Shown here: piece after piece, positions 6,644 to 14,224 of the stretch
Position numbering within the stretch: position 1 is the first letter of the stretch
Layout of the letters: the number at the start of each line of letters is the position of its first letter
Assembly (NCBI GenBank): GCA_913043185.1
Contig: CAJWMI010000043.1
Location: 1 to 15,519 of the forward strand
From: an uncultured Fidelibacterota bacterium
GTDB lineage: Bacteria > Marinisomatota > Marinisomatia > Marinisomatales > UBA1611
Direction: 5' to 3'
Length of the DNA stretch: 15,519 nt
Position numbers and translations under genes: made by a program
The notes under the pieces: model-generated
The model's database searches: none
Seen by the model: the letters and a program-made list of their open reading frames with translations, nothing else
What the model was told of the DNA's origin: nothing

Positions 6644-8322
6644 GTATAGATCCGACAAAAAAAGATAATTTTATTAAAAGAATTATTGATGAGGATAACA
6701 ATTCTGGTAAGTGGAGTGGAAGGGTTCATACTCGTTTCCCTCCAGAGCCAAATGGTTATCTGCATATTGGTCACGCAAAATCCATCTGCCTTAATTTTGG
6801 TTTAGCGCTTGAATACAATGGTGAGTGTAATCTCAGGTTTGATGATACAAACCCCGTAAAAGAAGAAGAGGAGTATGTAGAGTCTATTATTGAAGATGTC
6901 TCATGGCTAGGATTTTCATGGGGAGATAAACCCTTGTTTGCATCAGACTATTTTGACCAGATGCATGCCTTTGCGGTTGAGCTGATCAAAGCCGGGAAGG
7001 CATATGTGTGTGACCTTACTCCAGAGGAAGTAAAAACTCAAAGAGGCACCCTCAAGAATCCAGGTGTGAACAGTCCTTATAGAGATCGAAGTATTGAAGA
7101 AAGTCTTGGCCTATTTACTCGAATGAAATCTGGTGAATTTGCTGATGGAGCGCGGACCCTGAGAGCCAAAATAGATATGGCACATTCTAATTTAAACATG
7201 CGAGATCCGGTAATGTATCGAATTCTCCATGCCAGCCACCACCGTACGGGAGATAAATGGTGTATCTATCCGATGTACGATTGGGCACACGGTTTAGAAG
7301 ACTCAATAGAGAGGATCACGCATTCAATCTGTACCCTGGAGTTTGAAGACCATAGGCCGCTATATGATTGGTACCTTAGTGCCTTGGGAGCCTATCACCC
7401 TCAGCAGATTGAATTCGCTCGGCTTAATCTAAACTATACTGTTGTCAGCAAGCGCAAACTAAAACGTTTAGTTGACGATGGGTTCGTAGATGGATGGGAT
7501 GACCCGAGAATGCCTACAATATCTGGTCTAAGGAGAAGAGGATATACTCCACAATCAATTCGAAACTTTTCTGAAAGTATTGGGGTAACAAAACGGGATG
7601 CAGTCGTGGATGTTGCAAAACTGGAAAACGCTCTCAGAGAGGATCTTAATCAGAAATCTCCAAGGGTGATGGCAGTGCTTGATCCACTGAAAGTGGTTAT
7701 CACTAACTATCATTCAGAGGACATAGAATATGTCGATGCTATTAATAATCCTGAAGATGAAAAAGCGGGCAAAAGAAAAATAAGTTTTTCAAGAGAAATA
7801 TATATCGAAAGAAATGACTTTATGGAGGAACCTCCAAAAAAGTTTTTTAGACTCAGTCCTGGCAAAGAGGTTCGCATAAAATTTGCATACTATATTACCT
7901 GTAATGAGGTCATAAAGGATGGAAATGGAAAAATAATAGAACTAAGATGTACATATGACCCCGAAACTAGAGGCGGGAGATCTGAGGATGGTAGAAAAGT
8001 AAGGGGCACATTACACTGGGTCAGCGCTAAGGAAAATGTAAAAGCAGAAATACGCCTATATGATAGGCTCTTTCAGAGTGAACATCCAGAACAAAAAGGA
8101 GACTTTATTGACAACCTAAACGACGACAGCCTAAAAATCATAGATGGCGCAGTCCTAGAAAAGTCAATGGAATCACCATCGCCTGGATGTGTTTATCAGT
8201 TTGAAAGAACCGGCTATTTTATTTCTGATAGTAGGCAATCATCTGGCAGAAAATTAGTATTTAATCGTGCGGTTTCATTGCGTGATTCATGGGCCAGAAT
8301 CAACAAAAATATGGCCAAATAA
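6640..8322 (+). CDS. glnS: Glutaminyl-tRNA synthetase
   Basis: Charges tRNA-Gln directly with glutamine. At 560 residues it matches bacterial GlnRS (about 555). Signature: [27 protein letters not shown] (28-54) with HIGH at 42-45; [16 protein letters not shown] (65-80); [37 protein letters not shown] (208-244); KMSKS-type VVSKR at 268-272; [18 protein letters not shown]; and the C-terminal beta-barrel anticodon-binding domains ending [15 protein letters not shown]. It overlaps gltX by 4 nt (ATGA), so the two synthetases are translationally coupled. The family is known to have entered bacteria by transfer from eukaryotes; many bacteria lack it and use GatCAB instead. Nothing in its sequence looks degraded. 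Confidence 0.96.
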   Translation: MSIDPTKKDNFIKRIIDEDNNSGKWSGRVHTRFPPEPNGYLHIGHAKSICLNFGLALEYNGECNLRFDDTNPVKEEEEYVESIIEDVSWLGFSWGDKPLFASDYFDQMHAFAVELIKAGKAYVCDLTPEEVKTQRGTLKNPGVNSPYRDRSIEESLGLFTRMKSGEFADGARTLRAKIDMAHSNLNMRDPVMYRILHASHHRTGDKWCIYPMYDWAHGLEDSIERITHSICTLEFEDHRPLYDWYLSALGAYHPQQIEFARLNLNYTVVSKRKLKRLVDDGFVDGWDDPRMPTISGLRRRGYTPQSIRNFSESIGVTKRDAVVDVAKLENALREDLNQKSPRVMAVLDPLKVVITNYHSEDIEYVDAINNPEDEKAGKRKISFSREIYIERNDFMEEPPKKFFRLSPGKEVRIKFAYYITCNEVIKDGNGKIIELRCTYDPETRGGRSEDGRKVRGTLHWVSAKENVKAEIRLYDRLFQSEHPEQKGDFIDNLNDDSLKIIDGAVLEKSMESPSPGCVYQFERTGYFISDSRQSSGRKLVFNRAVSLRDSWARINKNMAK

Positions 8323-8388
8323 AGGGTAATTATTTATCCATTGATAGTATAGTATAAATACCACTATATTGAAATGATATACTTCTCT

Positions 8389-9699
8389 ATGAGGATGCGG
8401 AAAACTCTATTCATATTAATGTTTGTCTCTGGGCTTCTTGCGAGGCAGTCCATTGTCTATTTTTATGTTATCCCATTTGATAACATAAAAGATGACCCTA
8501 CCGTTGAGTGGATAGCCTCCGGCTTATCAGACATGATAGGCAACAGGTTTAAGAGTGAGCCTGGACTGCTTATCCAGAATAAAAATGATCTCGAGATTAT
8601 CATGAACGACCGCTCTCTCATGCTAAAACAGCCTATAGGCTCCCGAAATCTTTTGCTCTTAGGAAAATATTATCGACAGTTAGAAAAAATAAATGTTTCT
8701 TTGCAGCTTATTGATCTGGCTACGTGGGATCAGATAGAAACAAAAGATATAGCAGCGGAGTACAGCGACATAACAAAAATGAAAAAAGAAATAGGGGATG
8801 ATATTCAGTCAATGATCGCTCCTTATCTGCCAAAAGGTAAAAACCAGATCACTGCTGTATTTCCTAAATTTATTGACCCAAAGCCTGCTAAAAGGCGCGA
8901 CCCTGTTTCTGTAAAGTCTGAGATGGTCACAAATAATTTACAGGATGAATTCAAGAAGCTCGAAGAGTCAATGGACGTGCTCCTAGGGCTCAAGGAAGAC
9001 GAAAATCTTAAACCTAAAAAAGATGTTACTCTTTTTGATAGTGGTGGTGAGTGGAGCATGGACTTTTCAGCAAACCAACTTGTTGAAGAGAATCCTGAGC
9101 TGGCACCAAACACCGAGATGTTAAAAGATGTTCTAAATACATTGATTGATAATCCATATGATGTTATCATGAAAAAACCTAATTTTATTTACCATAAGGA
9201 TGATGACAGCTATATCACAGTTCAGTTTCATGTTACCTATTCACTGAAAGATGAGATTATAAAAGAAATGCTAAATGCGCTTCCTTATACTGGCTTAGAG
9301 CAGAATGGCAGTCTTACAATATTTTATTTCAGTAAAGAATCTTTTAACCTTAGCGATGATATCACAAATAGGATCACATCAGGCAATCATCGTTCTGTGC
9401 CTGTAATCAGATTTTTTAACAAACAGGGTACGCCGATTGTTGTTGTCGCTGACACGCCTGAAGAACAGTGGCACTCCCGTAAGAGTGATAGGGTCTTATA
9501 TTTGCCAGAGAATCAGTTCTCTCCTATGATAGAATTTACTGTTGGCGGCTGGTCACTGCAGGTTGCGATGGAAACGGTCAACATACATGCTAAATATGAG
9601 TTTATTCTGCCTATGTCAGACGTTGAAAACCTTAGCAGTGTAAGCCTGAAATTTATTAATGAGGACGAGCTAAAGAAGTTCTTAGATCCTATACTATAA
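8389..9699 (+). CDS. Exported CsgG/TolB-like domain protein of unknown function
   Basis: Start chosen at 8389 (MRMRKTLFILMFVSGLLARQ) because it gives a normal signal peptide; ATG 8374 (five extra residues) and 8395 are also in frame. The mature N-terminal region (about 23-145) contains VYFYVIPFDNIKDDPTVEWIASGLSDMIGNRF, a pattern seen in CsgG/FlgO/TolB-N-like domains (F-x-[ND]-x-x-x-D-P-x-x-x-W-x-[AS]-x-G-[IL]-[ST]), then strands ending QLIDLATWDQIE. The C-terminal 290 residues are unfamiliar: a linker rich in Lys/Glu, then a mixed alpha/beta region with the repeated theme LKDEIIKEMLNALPY and VIRFFNKQGTPIVVVADT. It is probably periplasmic or attached to the outer membrane. The stop codon is immediately followed by the ATG of the TlpA-like gene, so co-translation is likely. 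The domain call is by pattern only. Confidence 0.6.
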   Translation: MRMRKTLFILMFVSGLLARQSIVYFYVIPFDNIKDDPTVEWIASGLSDMIGNRFKSEPGLLIQNKNDLEIIMNDRSLMLKQPIGSRNLLLLGKYYRQLEKINVSLQLIDLATWDQIETKDIAAEYSDITKMKKEIGDDIQSMIAPYLPKGKNQITAVFPKFIDPKPAKRRDPVSVKSEMVTNNLQDEFKKLEESMDVLLGLKEDENLKPKKDVTLFDSGGEWSMDFSANQLVEENPELAPNTEMLKDVLNTLIDNPYDVIMKKPNFIYHKDDDSYITVQFHVTYSLKDEIIKEMLNALPYTGLEQNGSLTIFYFSKESFNLSDDITNRITSGNHRSVPVIRFFNKQGTPIVVVADTPEEQWHSRKSDRVLYLPENQFSPMIEFTVGGWSLQVAMETVNIHAKYEFILPMSDVENLSSVSLKFINEDELKKFLDPIL

Positions 9700-10215
9700 A
9701 TGAAAAAGATTAAAATTTTATGTTGTTTTGTGGTGATGCAGTTTGTGCTCATTATCGCTCAGGATCAGTTGTCAATAGGAAAAATACCAAACCTAGATCT
9801 AAAACTTTTAAGCGGAAAAAAAACCACAGTCTATAAACTATTAGAGTCAGGGCCTTTGCTCATGGACTTTTGGGCGACCTGGTGTAAGCCATGCAAGCAA
9901 GTTATGAAGCACTTAAATAACTTTCACAATGAGTACAAGGACCAGGGTTTTCAGGTGCTCATGGTGAACCAAGATACCCCAAGGAGTCTTGGTAAGGTTA
10001 AATCTTATATAAACTCAAAAAATTATGATTTCTTTGTTAGTATTGATCCAAACCAGCAAATTGCTAAAAAACTAAATGGGCAGATAATGCCCAATCTTAT
10101 TCTAATAAACCAAGACGGATCTATTCAATGGCGCCACCAGGGCTATATGCCTGGTGAAGAGAAGGAAATAAAAGAGCAGATACAGACCCTCCTGTATGTT
10201 CATAATAAAAACTAG
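9700..10215 (+). CDS. TlpA-like exported thioredoxin-fold protein
   Basis: 171 residues with signal peptide MKKIKILCCFVVMQFVLIIAQ and a thioredoxin fold: active site FWATWCKPC (CxxC at 62-65), the strand QVLMVNQDTP, the insert typical of TlpA/ResA proteins (SYINSKNYDFFVSIDPNQQIAKKL), and the cis-proline at 131 (IMPNLILINQDGSIQWRHQGY). Such proteins act outside the cytoplasm as thiol-disulfide reductases for cytochrome c maturation or for reducing exported proteins. The start abuts the preceding stop with no gap, and the outer-membrane protein follows after 39 nt, so an envelope operon is likely. The CKPC site with two ordinary cysteines contrasts with the UPSC site of the selenoprotein 2.5 kb downstream. 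Confidence 0.88.
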   Translation: MKKIKILCCFVVMQFVLIIAQDQLSIGKIPNLDLKLLSGKKTTVYKLLESGPLLMDFWATWCKPCKQVMKHLNNFHNEYKDQGFQVLMVNQDTPRSLGKVKSYINSKNYDFFVSIDPNQQIAKKLNGQIMPNLILINQDGSIQWRHQGYMPGEEKEIKEQIQTLLYVHNKN

Positions 10216-10254
10216 CACCCTCTAAAAAGAAACAATATTAATGTTAGTTTTCGT

Positions 10255-12240
10255 ATGCTAAAAAAAATACTAATTATATTATTTCCATTTACCCTTCTCG
10301 CGGAGAATAATCCGTTTCAATTTTTTGACCTTGATTTTTGGAACTATAACGCCGGGATAACACTCAACTTTGGTGACAGCTATGACGACTTTACCTATAT
10401 GGAAAACAGAATGGACCTCAACTTTTTTAAAGGAAATTTTACTGGCTGGTTACAGTACGAGTATTCTGACCCTCCTGAGCTTGGTTTTGCCATTAAAGAT
10501 CTAAGAAAGTATAGGCTAGAATACAGTTCTGGTCCATGGTCTCTAAAACTCGGCGACATATATGAGGTATGGGGCAGAGGCCTCGTGCTCGCTCAGTTAG
10601 ATGATCAGGGCATTGACTTTGACAATAGTTCAAGAGGCTATTTGTTGAACTATACACTGGAAAATATTAGCGTAACTCAGATGAGTGGCCGCACAAAAAA
10701 TGCTCAGCTTGGCTCTGACTTGCGTCATCCAGAGTTTGAGTTTACCCATGACATGGACGCGACAAACATTGAGTTTGATGTATATCCCTTTAACTTTGGT
10801 TTGTCATTCTTGCAGTCCAATGAGCTGCACCAGCTTAAGCCCTTTGGTGTGATGGACACGGTAGACGTTAATCACCGCTTACATGGGGGATATGTATCAT
10901 GGTTCGGATCTATTGCCGATATATTTGTAGAGTATGTTGACAAACAGTCAAAACTAAGAACCTACGATACAAATTTTTCCGGTGATGAGGTAGAGTCACT
11001 TTCACCCTTGAAAAAGGGTTCTGGGGTCTACCTTAATACTAACCTATATCTGGGTATGTGGTCATTATTTTTTGAGTATAAGCGCTATAGTTTTGACCGG
11101 CTGAGTCCTGTTGACACGGACTATATTATAAACAATTATGGAAATCGAATTGACTACCAGGTCATGCCTATTTTATTCCGTGAACAAAACCACAGCTTCT
11201 TGGGCCGCGCGGCCCACCAGACGAATGCTAATGATGAAAGAGGGGTCCAGTTTGAGCTTTCTGGAGGACTGCCTAATGGTTTTCAGACGGTGACCCAATT
11301 TTCACACCTCAGCAGGAATGATACGTGGACCTCGATTAGTCCGATTGAATGGGAAAATAATAGTGTCGGAGGTTTTATGCCATCTAGTTCACTCAATGCT
11401 CTACCTTATAAAGAATTTTATACTGAAATAAATGGTTATTTAATGGACAATAAATTGTATTTCAAAACAGCATATGGTCAAAATAAAGAGATTAATAAAA
11501 TAAACAGGTTCTTTAACGGTTATGCAGAGACTATTAAAGAAAACTGGGCCTATACGGATTCAATTTGGTATGGGGAAAGTTGGTTCTACCTGGACTCACA
11601 GATAGTCAGCATTGATTCATTATCCTATGATATTGAGACGAAACTGTATCAAAAGTCAAAATCGTTTACTATACCAATAGAGCTAACATATACACTAAAT
11701 AACGGATACTCTGTTGGTGTTAGCTATGCCTACCAGCAGAGATATAAGAAGAATGTAAAAAAAGGGAACGCCGGTGGTTTTTATAATTATTCCGACTCCT
11801 CTTGGGTGTTGAATGATCTAGATGAACCAAGCACATATATAGACCAGACTACAAGTAACTATCCTAGTGAGACCCCATTTCAAATCAATAGGATGATATC
11901 ACTTTCAATGGGGAAAGCGTCCAAGTGGGCGTTTACACTAAACTATGACTGGACGAATGTTCAAGAGATTGTCACCCTTGACCCTAATTATAATCCGCTT
12001 GAGGCTTTAATTTATGGCGACATAGAATATTTTAAGGGCAACAGAGACAAGAATAGTCCACCTTCTTTTACACAAAACAAGTGGGTATCAATGGAGTTCT
12101 CATACAACCTTTCTTCTACCCAGCGGATTTCATTTTTGTACGGTTCCATACAGGGTGGCCTAGTCTGCAGCAATGGTATATGCAGGATCTTACAGCCTTT
12201 CAACGACGGGCTTAAGCTTTCCTATAGTGCTATTTTCTAA
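10255..12240 (+). CDS. Outer-membrane beta-barrel protein, DUF6029-like
   Basis: 661 residues with a short signal peptide (MLKKILIILFPFTLLA) followed directly by alternating aromatic/polar strands through the whole length (NAGITLNFGDSY, FTGWLQYEYSD, YRLEYSSGPWSLKLGDIYEVWGRGLVLAQ, WSLFFEYKRYSF, YSVGVSYAYQQRYKK, WVSMEFSYNL), ending in a terminal strand LKLSYSAIF with C-terminal Phe, the usual signal of a BAM-inserted barrel. The segment GDIYEVWGRGLVL-x-x-x-x-D-x-G-x-D-x-x-x-RG resembles the N-terminal part of DUF6029 proteins of Bacteroidota and relatives, which sit near secretion and respiratory genes and have no settled function. There is no plug domain or TonB box, so it is not a TonB-dependent receptor. 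It is likely co-transcribed with the TlpA-like gene. Confidence 0.75.
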   Translation: MLKKILIILFPFTLLAENNPFQFFDLDFWNYNAGITLNFGDSYDDFTYMENRMDLNFFKGNFTGWLQYEYSDPPELGFAIKDLRKYRLEYSSGPWSLKLGDIYEVWGRGLVLAQLDDQGIDFDNSSRGYLLNYTLENISVTQMSGRTKNAQLGSDLRHPEFEFTHDMDATNIEFDVYPFNFGLSFLQSNELHQLKPFGVMDTVDVNHRLHGGYVSWFGSIADIFVEYVDKQSKLRTYDTNFSGDEVESLSPLKKGSGVYLNTNLYLGMWSLFFEYKRYSFDRLSPVDTDYIINNYGNRIDYQVMPILFREQNHSFLGRAAHQTNANDERGVQFELSGGLPNGFQTVTQFSHLSRNDTWTSISPIEWENNSVGGFMPSSSLNALPYKEFYTEINGYLMDNKLYFKTAYGQNKEINKINRFFNGYAETIKENWAYTDSIWYGESWFYLDSQIVSIDSLSYDIETKLYQKSKSFTIPIELTYTLNNGYSVGVSYAYQQRYKKNVKKGNAGGFYNYSDSSWVLNDLDEPSTYIDQTTSNYPSETPFQINRMISLSMGKASKWAFTLNYDWTNVQEIVTLDPNYNPLEALIYGDIEYFKGNRDKNSPPSFTQNKWVSMEFSYNLSSTQRISFLYGSIQGGLVCSNGICRILQPFNDGLKLSYSAIF

Positions 12241-12247
12241 AAATTAT

Positions 12248-12267
12248 ACCATTTTTTGGTTTTTTTT
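12248..12267 (+). terminator. Weak intrinsic terminator candidate after the barrel gene
   Basis: ACCA (12248-12251) pairs with TGGT (12257-12260) across a 5-nt T loop, followed by seven T. The stem is only 4 bp, so it would be weak. If used, it separates the envelope operon from the selenoprotein gene, which would then start from its own promoter in 12270-12320 (a poor TTGTAT-18-TAATAT pair occurs at 12274-12303). Confidence 0.35.
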
Positions 12268-12327
12268 ATTAGATTGTATCGAAATACTATATAGGGCTAA
12301 TATTGTAGGCTATATACGTATATATAA

Positions 12328-13827
12328 ATGATCATGAATAAAAAAATAGTAATAGCATCCACACTTATCCTAAGTCTCAGCCAAACTATAATTGGACAGA
12401 CATACACTGTCGGTGACTATGTAGACGATTTCAGCGGAGATATTTGTTTCAACGGCGATGGGACATGGTCCTATGATGCGCATGGTAGAGACAGAGTAAC
12501 CTGGATAAATTTATTCACCTCCTGGTGACCATCCTGTACTACGGAGGCTCCGCAGGCAGAAGCAGTTTTTCAACAATATACTAATGACTCACTAGTGCTT
12601 GTTGGATTTGGTCAAGATTGGAACCAGCCCTATAGCTGCAGCGGCTGGGGTACTACTTTTGGTCTTTCGCATCCGATAGTGGATGATATAAACAATGTCT
12701 ATGGGCTCTTCGGAATTGGCTATATCCCGCACAATGTAATTATCGGAGGCGACGGCGAGGTGTTGTATTCAGACGCTGGCTACAACCAGACCGCGATTGT
12801 ATCTATCATTGACCAGGCCCTAGAAGATTTACCCTCAGACCTTGATGAGGATGGTTTTGATGCGGATGAGGATAATTGTCCAGACCATTATAATCCTTCT
12901 CAGGCGGATATTGACGGAGACGGTGGCGGAGACGCGTGTGATATTTGCGACAATGCAAATGTATTTATTGTCGGAAATGTAAACGGTGACCTGGACACTG
13001 ATAATCAGCCAATAATAGACTTCTTTGATGTTGTAGCCTTGCTCGATCATTTACAGTCGAGTCAGTCTAATCCTGCCGCAATATCAGAGTGTGAGCATCA
13101 AGCAGGAAATATTAATAGTGACAATAATGTAAACATTATTGACGTGGTAAACCTGGTTAATATGCTGCTTTTTGGAGGCCAAACCTCCAATCTGGTTCCT
13201 GAAGGAGGAGGGACAATATCACTTACCAGCTCGATGGTTATGGATAATATAGTCTTAGAAAGTCCCTCTGGGATCGGAGGCTATCAGCTTGACATCGTCT
13301 CGTCAATACCAATTACCCAGGATCTTGACAATATAATCCTCCCGCAGGGCTGGTCCATGCACTATTCATTAGACAATGATATCTGCCGAGTATTTGCATA
13401 TGATCACACTGGAAAAAACCCATTGGGCAAGATTGAACTTGATTTTCAAGGAGGATCGATCAGGTCTGTGCAAGATGTAATTGTATCCAGCTCAAATGGC
13501 TATGAGATAGTCACGGATATGAAAAGATATGGTCCCGGAGTCAGTGAGATATCTCTCCCTGATCGTCCAACGATCCAAGAGCTTTATCCAAACCCGTTTA
13601 ACCCTAGCCTGACTATTTCATTTTCAGTACCAACTGAGGCGGAGGTTAGTGTTATTGTATATAATATGCTTGGTGAGAGGGTCGCAACCTTGTTAAATAA
13701 TTCTTACACAAGGCCTGGTTTTCATCACCTGAAGTGGAACGCGGCCGGCTACCCATCGGGAATGTACTTTATTAAGGTTCAGACCCCATCATACATTGAC
13801 ACCAAAAAAGCTCTGTTAGTTAAATAA
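12328..13827 (+). CDS. Exported thioredoxin-fold selenoprotein (in-frame UGA at codon 67) with TSP3, dockerin-like and sorting domains
   Basis: One reading frame runs from ATG 12328 (or 12334) to 13827, interrupted only by TGA 12526-12528. The codons around it read Phe-Thr-Ser-Trp-[TGA]-Pro-Ser-Cys, so the TGA sits at the first cysteine of a thioredoxin CxxC motif; read as selenocysteine the product is 499 residues with a UPSC redox site (67-70). Layout: signal peptide (about 1-23); thioredoxin-like domain (about 25-165) with cis-Pro-like YIPHNVIIGGDGEVLYSDAGY at 132-152; Asp-rich TSP3-like calcium-binding repeat (about 171-209); dockerin-like pair GNVNGDLD...DFFDVVALLDHL and GNINSDNNVNIIDVVNLVNML (216-281); C-terminal sorting domain (about 411-499) with YPNPFNPSLTISF and GMYFIKV. 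A SECIS-like hairpin follows the TGA. The intact downstream frame, with no further stop for 432 codons, argues against a pseudogene. It is probably a secreted thiol/selenol oxidoreductase; the substrate is unknown. Confidence 0.85.
12526..12528 (+). other. UGA codon read as selenocysteine (Sec67)
   Basis: The TGA lies in frame between an N-terminal signal-peptide segment and a long downstream ORF of the same frame. Its neighbours (W-U-P-S-C) copy the thioredoxin active site W-C-[GP]-x-C with Sec replacing the first, attacking Cys. Cys-to-Sec replacement at a redox-active position is the usual hallmark of bacterial selenoproteins. Confidence 0.85.
12533..12556 (+). promoter_or_regulatory. Bacterial SECIS element candidate
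   Basis: Immediately after the TGA, CCTG (12533-12536) pairs with CAGG (12553-12556) and CGGA (12542-12545) pairs with TCCG (12549-12552). The apical loop is GGC (12546-12548) and there is an asymmetric 5-nt bulge on the 5' side (12537-12541). The loop begins 17 nt after the TGA and starts with G, which fits the published rules for bacterial SECIS elements (loop 16-37 nt from UGA, G among the first two loop bases). It lies within the coding sequence, as in fdhF. It would recruit SelB with Sec-tRNA. Folding was done by eye. Confidence 0.7.
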
Positions 13828-13847
13828 TAAATAGACTTTTTACATAT

Positions 13848-13867
13848 TTCTAAAATTAAATTTAGAA
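13848..13867 (+). other. AT-rich hairpin after the selenoprotein gene
   Basis: TTCTAAA (13848-13854) pairs with TTTAGAA (13861-13867) over a 6-nt loop. A second small inverted repeat, ATTCTA/TAGAAT, lies at 13885-13899. Neither has a T-tract, so a terminator role is doubtful; they may mark the mRNA 3' end or tRNA processing. Confidence 0.25.
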
Positions 13868-13909
13868 CCACGAATATCTTTAAAATTCTATTGTAGAATA
13901 TAGATATAT

Positions 13910-13983
13910 GCGCCTGTAGCTCAATTGGATAGAGCGTCTGGCTACGGACCAGAAGGTTAGGGGTTCGAGTCCTCTCAGGCGTA
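13910..13983 (+). tRNA. tRNA-Arg (anticodon ACG)
   Basis: Standard 74-nt cloverleaf: acceptor GCGCCTG (13910-13916) with CAGGCGT (13976-13982; the first pair is a G-U wobble), D-arm TAGCTCAATTGGATAGAGC, anticodon stem TCTGG/CCAGA with loop CTACGGA, anticodon ACG at 13944-13946, T-arm AGGGG-TTCGAGT-CCTCT, discriminator A. CCA is not encoded. A34 would be edited to inosine by TadA, letting it read CGU, CGC and CGA. It is followed at once by a strong terminator, so it is the last gene of its transcript. Confidence 0.95.
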
Positions 13984-13990
13984 CTCAATG

Positions 13991-14021
13991 AAAAAAACCC
14001 GCCATATTTTGGCGGGTTTTT
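13991..14021 (+). terminator. Strong intrinsic terminator (bidirectional)
   Basis: CCCGCC (13998-14003) pairs with GGCGGG (14011-14016) across the loop ATATTTT. The stem is extended by an A-run upstream (13991-13997) against TTTTT downstream (14017-14021), giving an 11-bp stem with a T-tract. The A-run makes it usable on both strands. It ends the tRNA-Arg transcript. Confidence 0.9.
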
Positions 14022-14224
14022 CAGTTTAAACAATCGCCTCCCAGATGTGGTCTTAAATTTGACCGATTTTTTGATAAGTCTGGCCCTATTTTATGTTCGA
14101 AGAACTGCATTTTAAATTTGCCTTCTAAAGGTAGATATTATATATTCAAACTGTTAGCCGCGCTTTCGAGGTAAGCAAAATTTTGTATTTAACCCAAAAT
14201 GAGGTCGATTGACTAGGTAAATAA
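14022..14224. other. Intergenic region upstream of the acidic-protein pair
   Basis: No gene is seen in these 200 nt. They contain a plausible promoter (listed separately) and an untranslated leader of about 70 nt before the GTG start. An AGG at about 14214-14217 could serve as a Shine-Dalgarno. Confidence 0.5.
14118..14146 (+). promoter_or_regulatory. Sigma-70-like promoter candidate for the acidic-protein genes
   Basis: TTGCCT (14118-14123), a 17-nt spacer and TATATT (14141-14146) fit the housekeeping promoter pattern at 4/6 and 5/6 positions with ideal spacing. It is the best such pair in the gap upstream of the GTG at 14225. AT-rich DNA makes chance matches common. Confidence 0.35.

Noticed and set aside
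8348..8368. Hairpin TATAGT/ACTATA between glnS and the CsgG-like gene as a terminator
   Set aside because: It is only six A/T-rich base pairs with a 9-nt loop and no T-tract; read-through into the next gene seems likely.
12526..12594. The TGA as a nonsense mutation making 12328-13827 a pseudogene, with a second gene starting at GTG 12595
   Set aside because: The frame is continuous across the TGA, the CxxC position is exact, the downstream part is intact to a normal sorting domain, and GTG 12595 lies inside the thioredoxin fold with no ribosome binding site.
13779..14033. Minus-strand ORF of 84 codons
   Set aside because: It runs antisense through tRNA-Arg and the terminator; its SRTRT-type peptide is the usual false translation of a tRNA gene.
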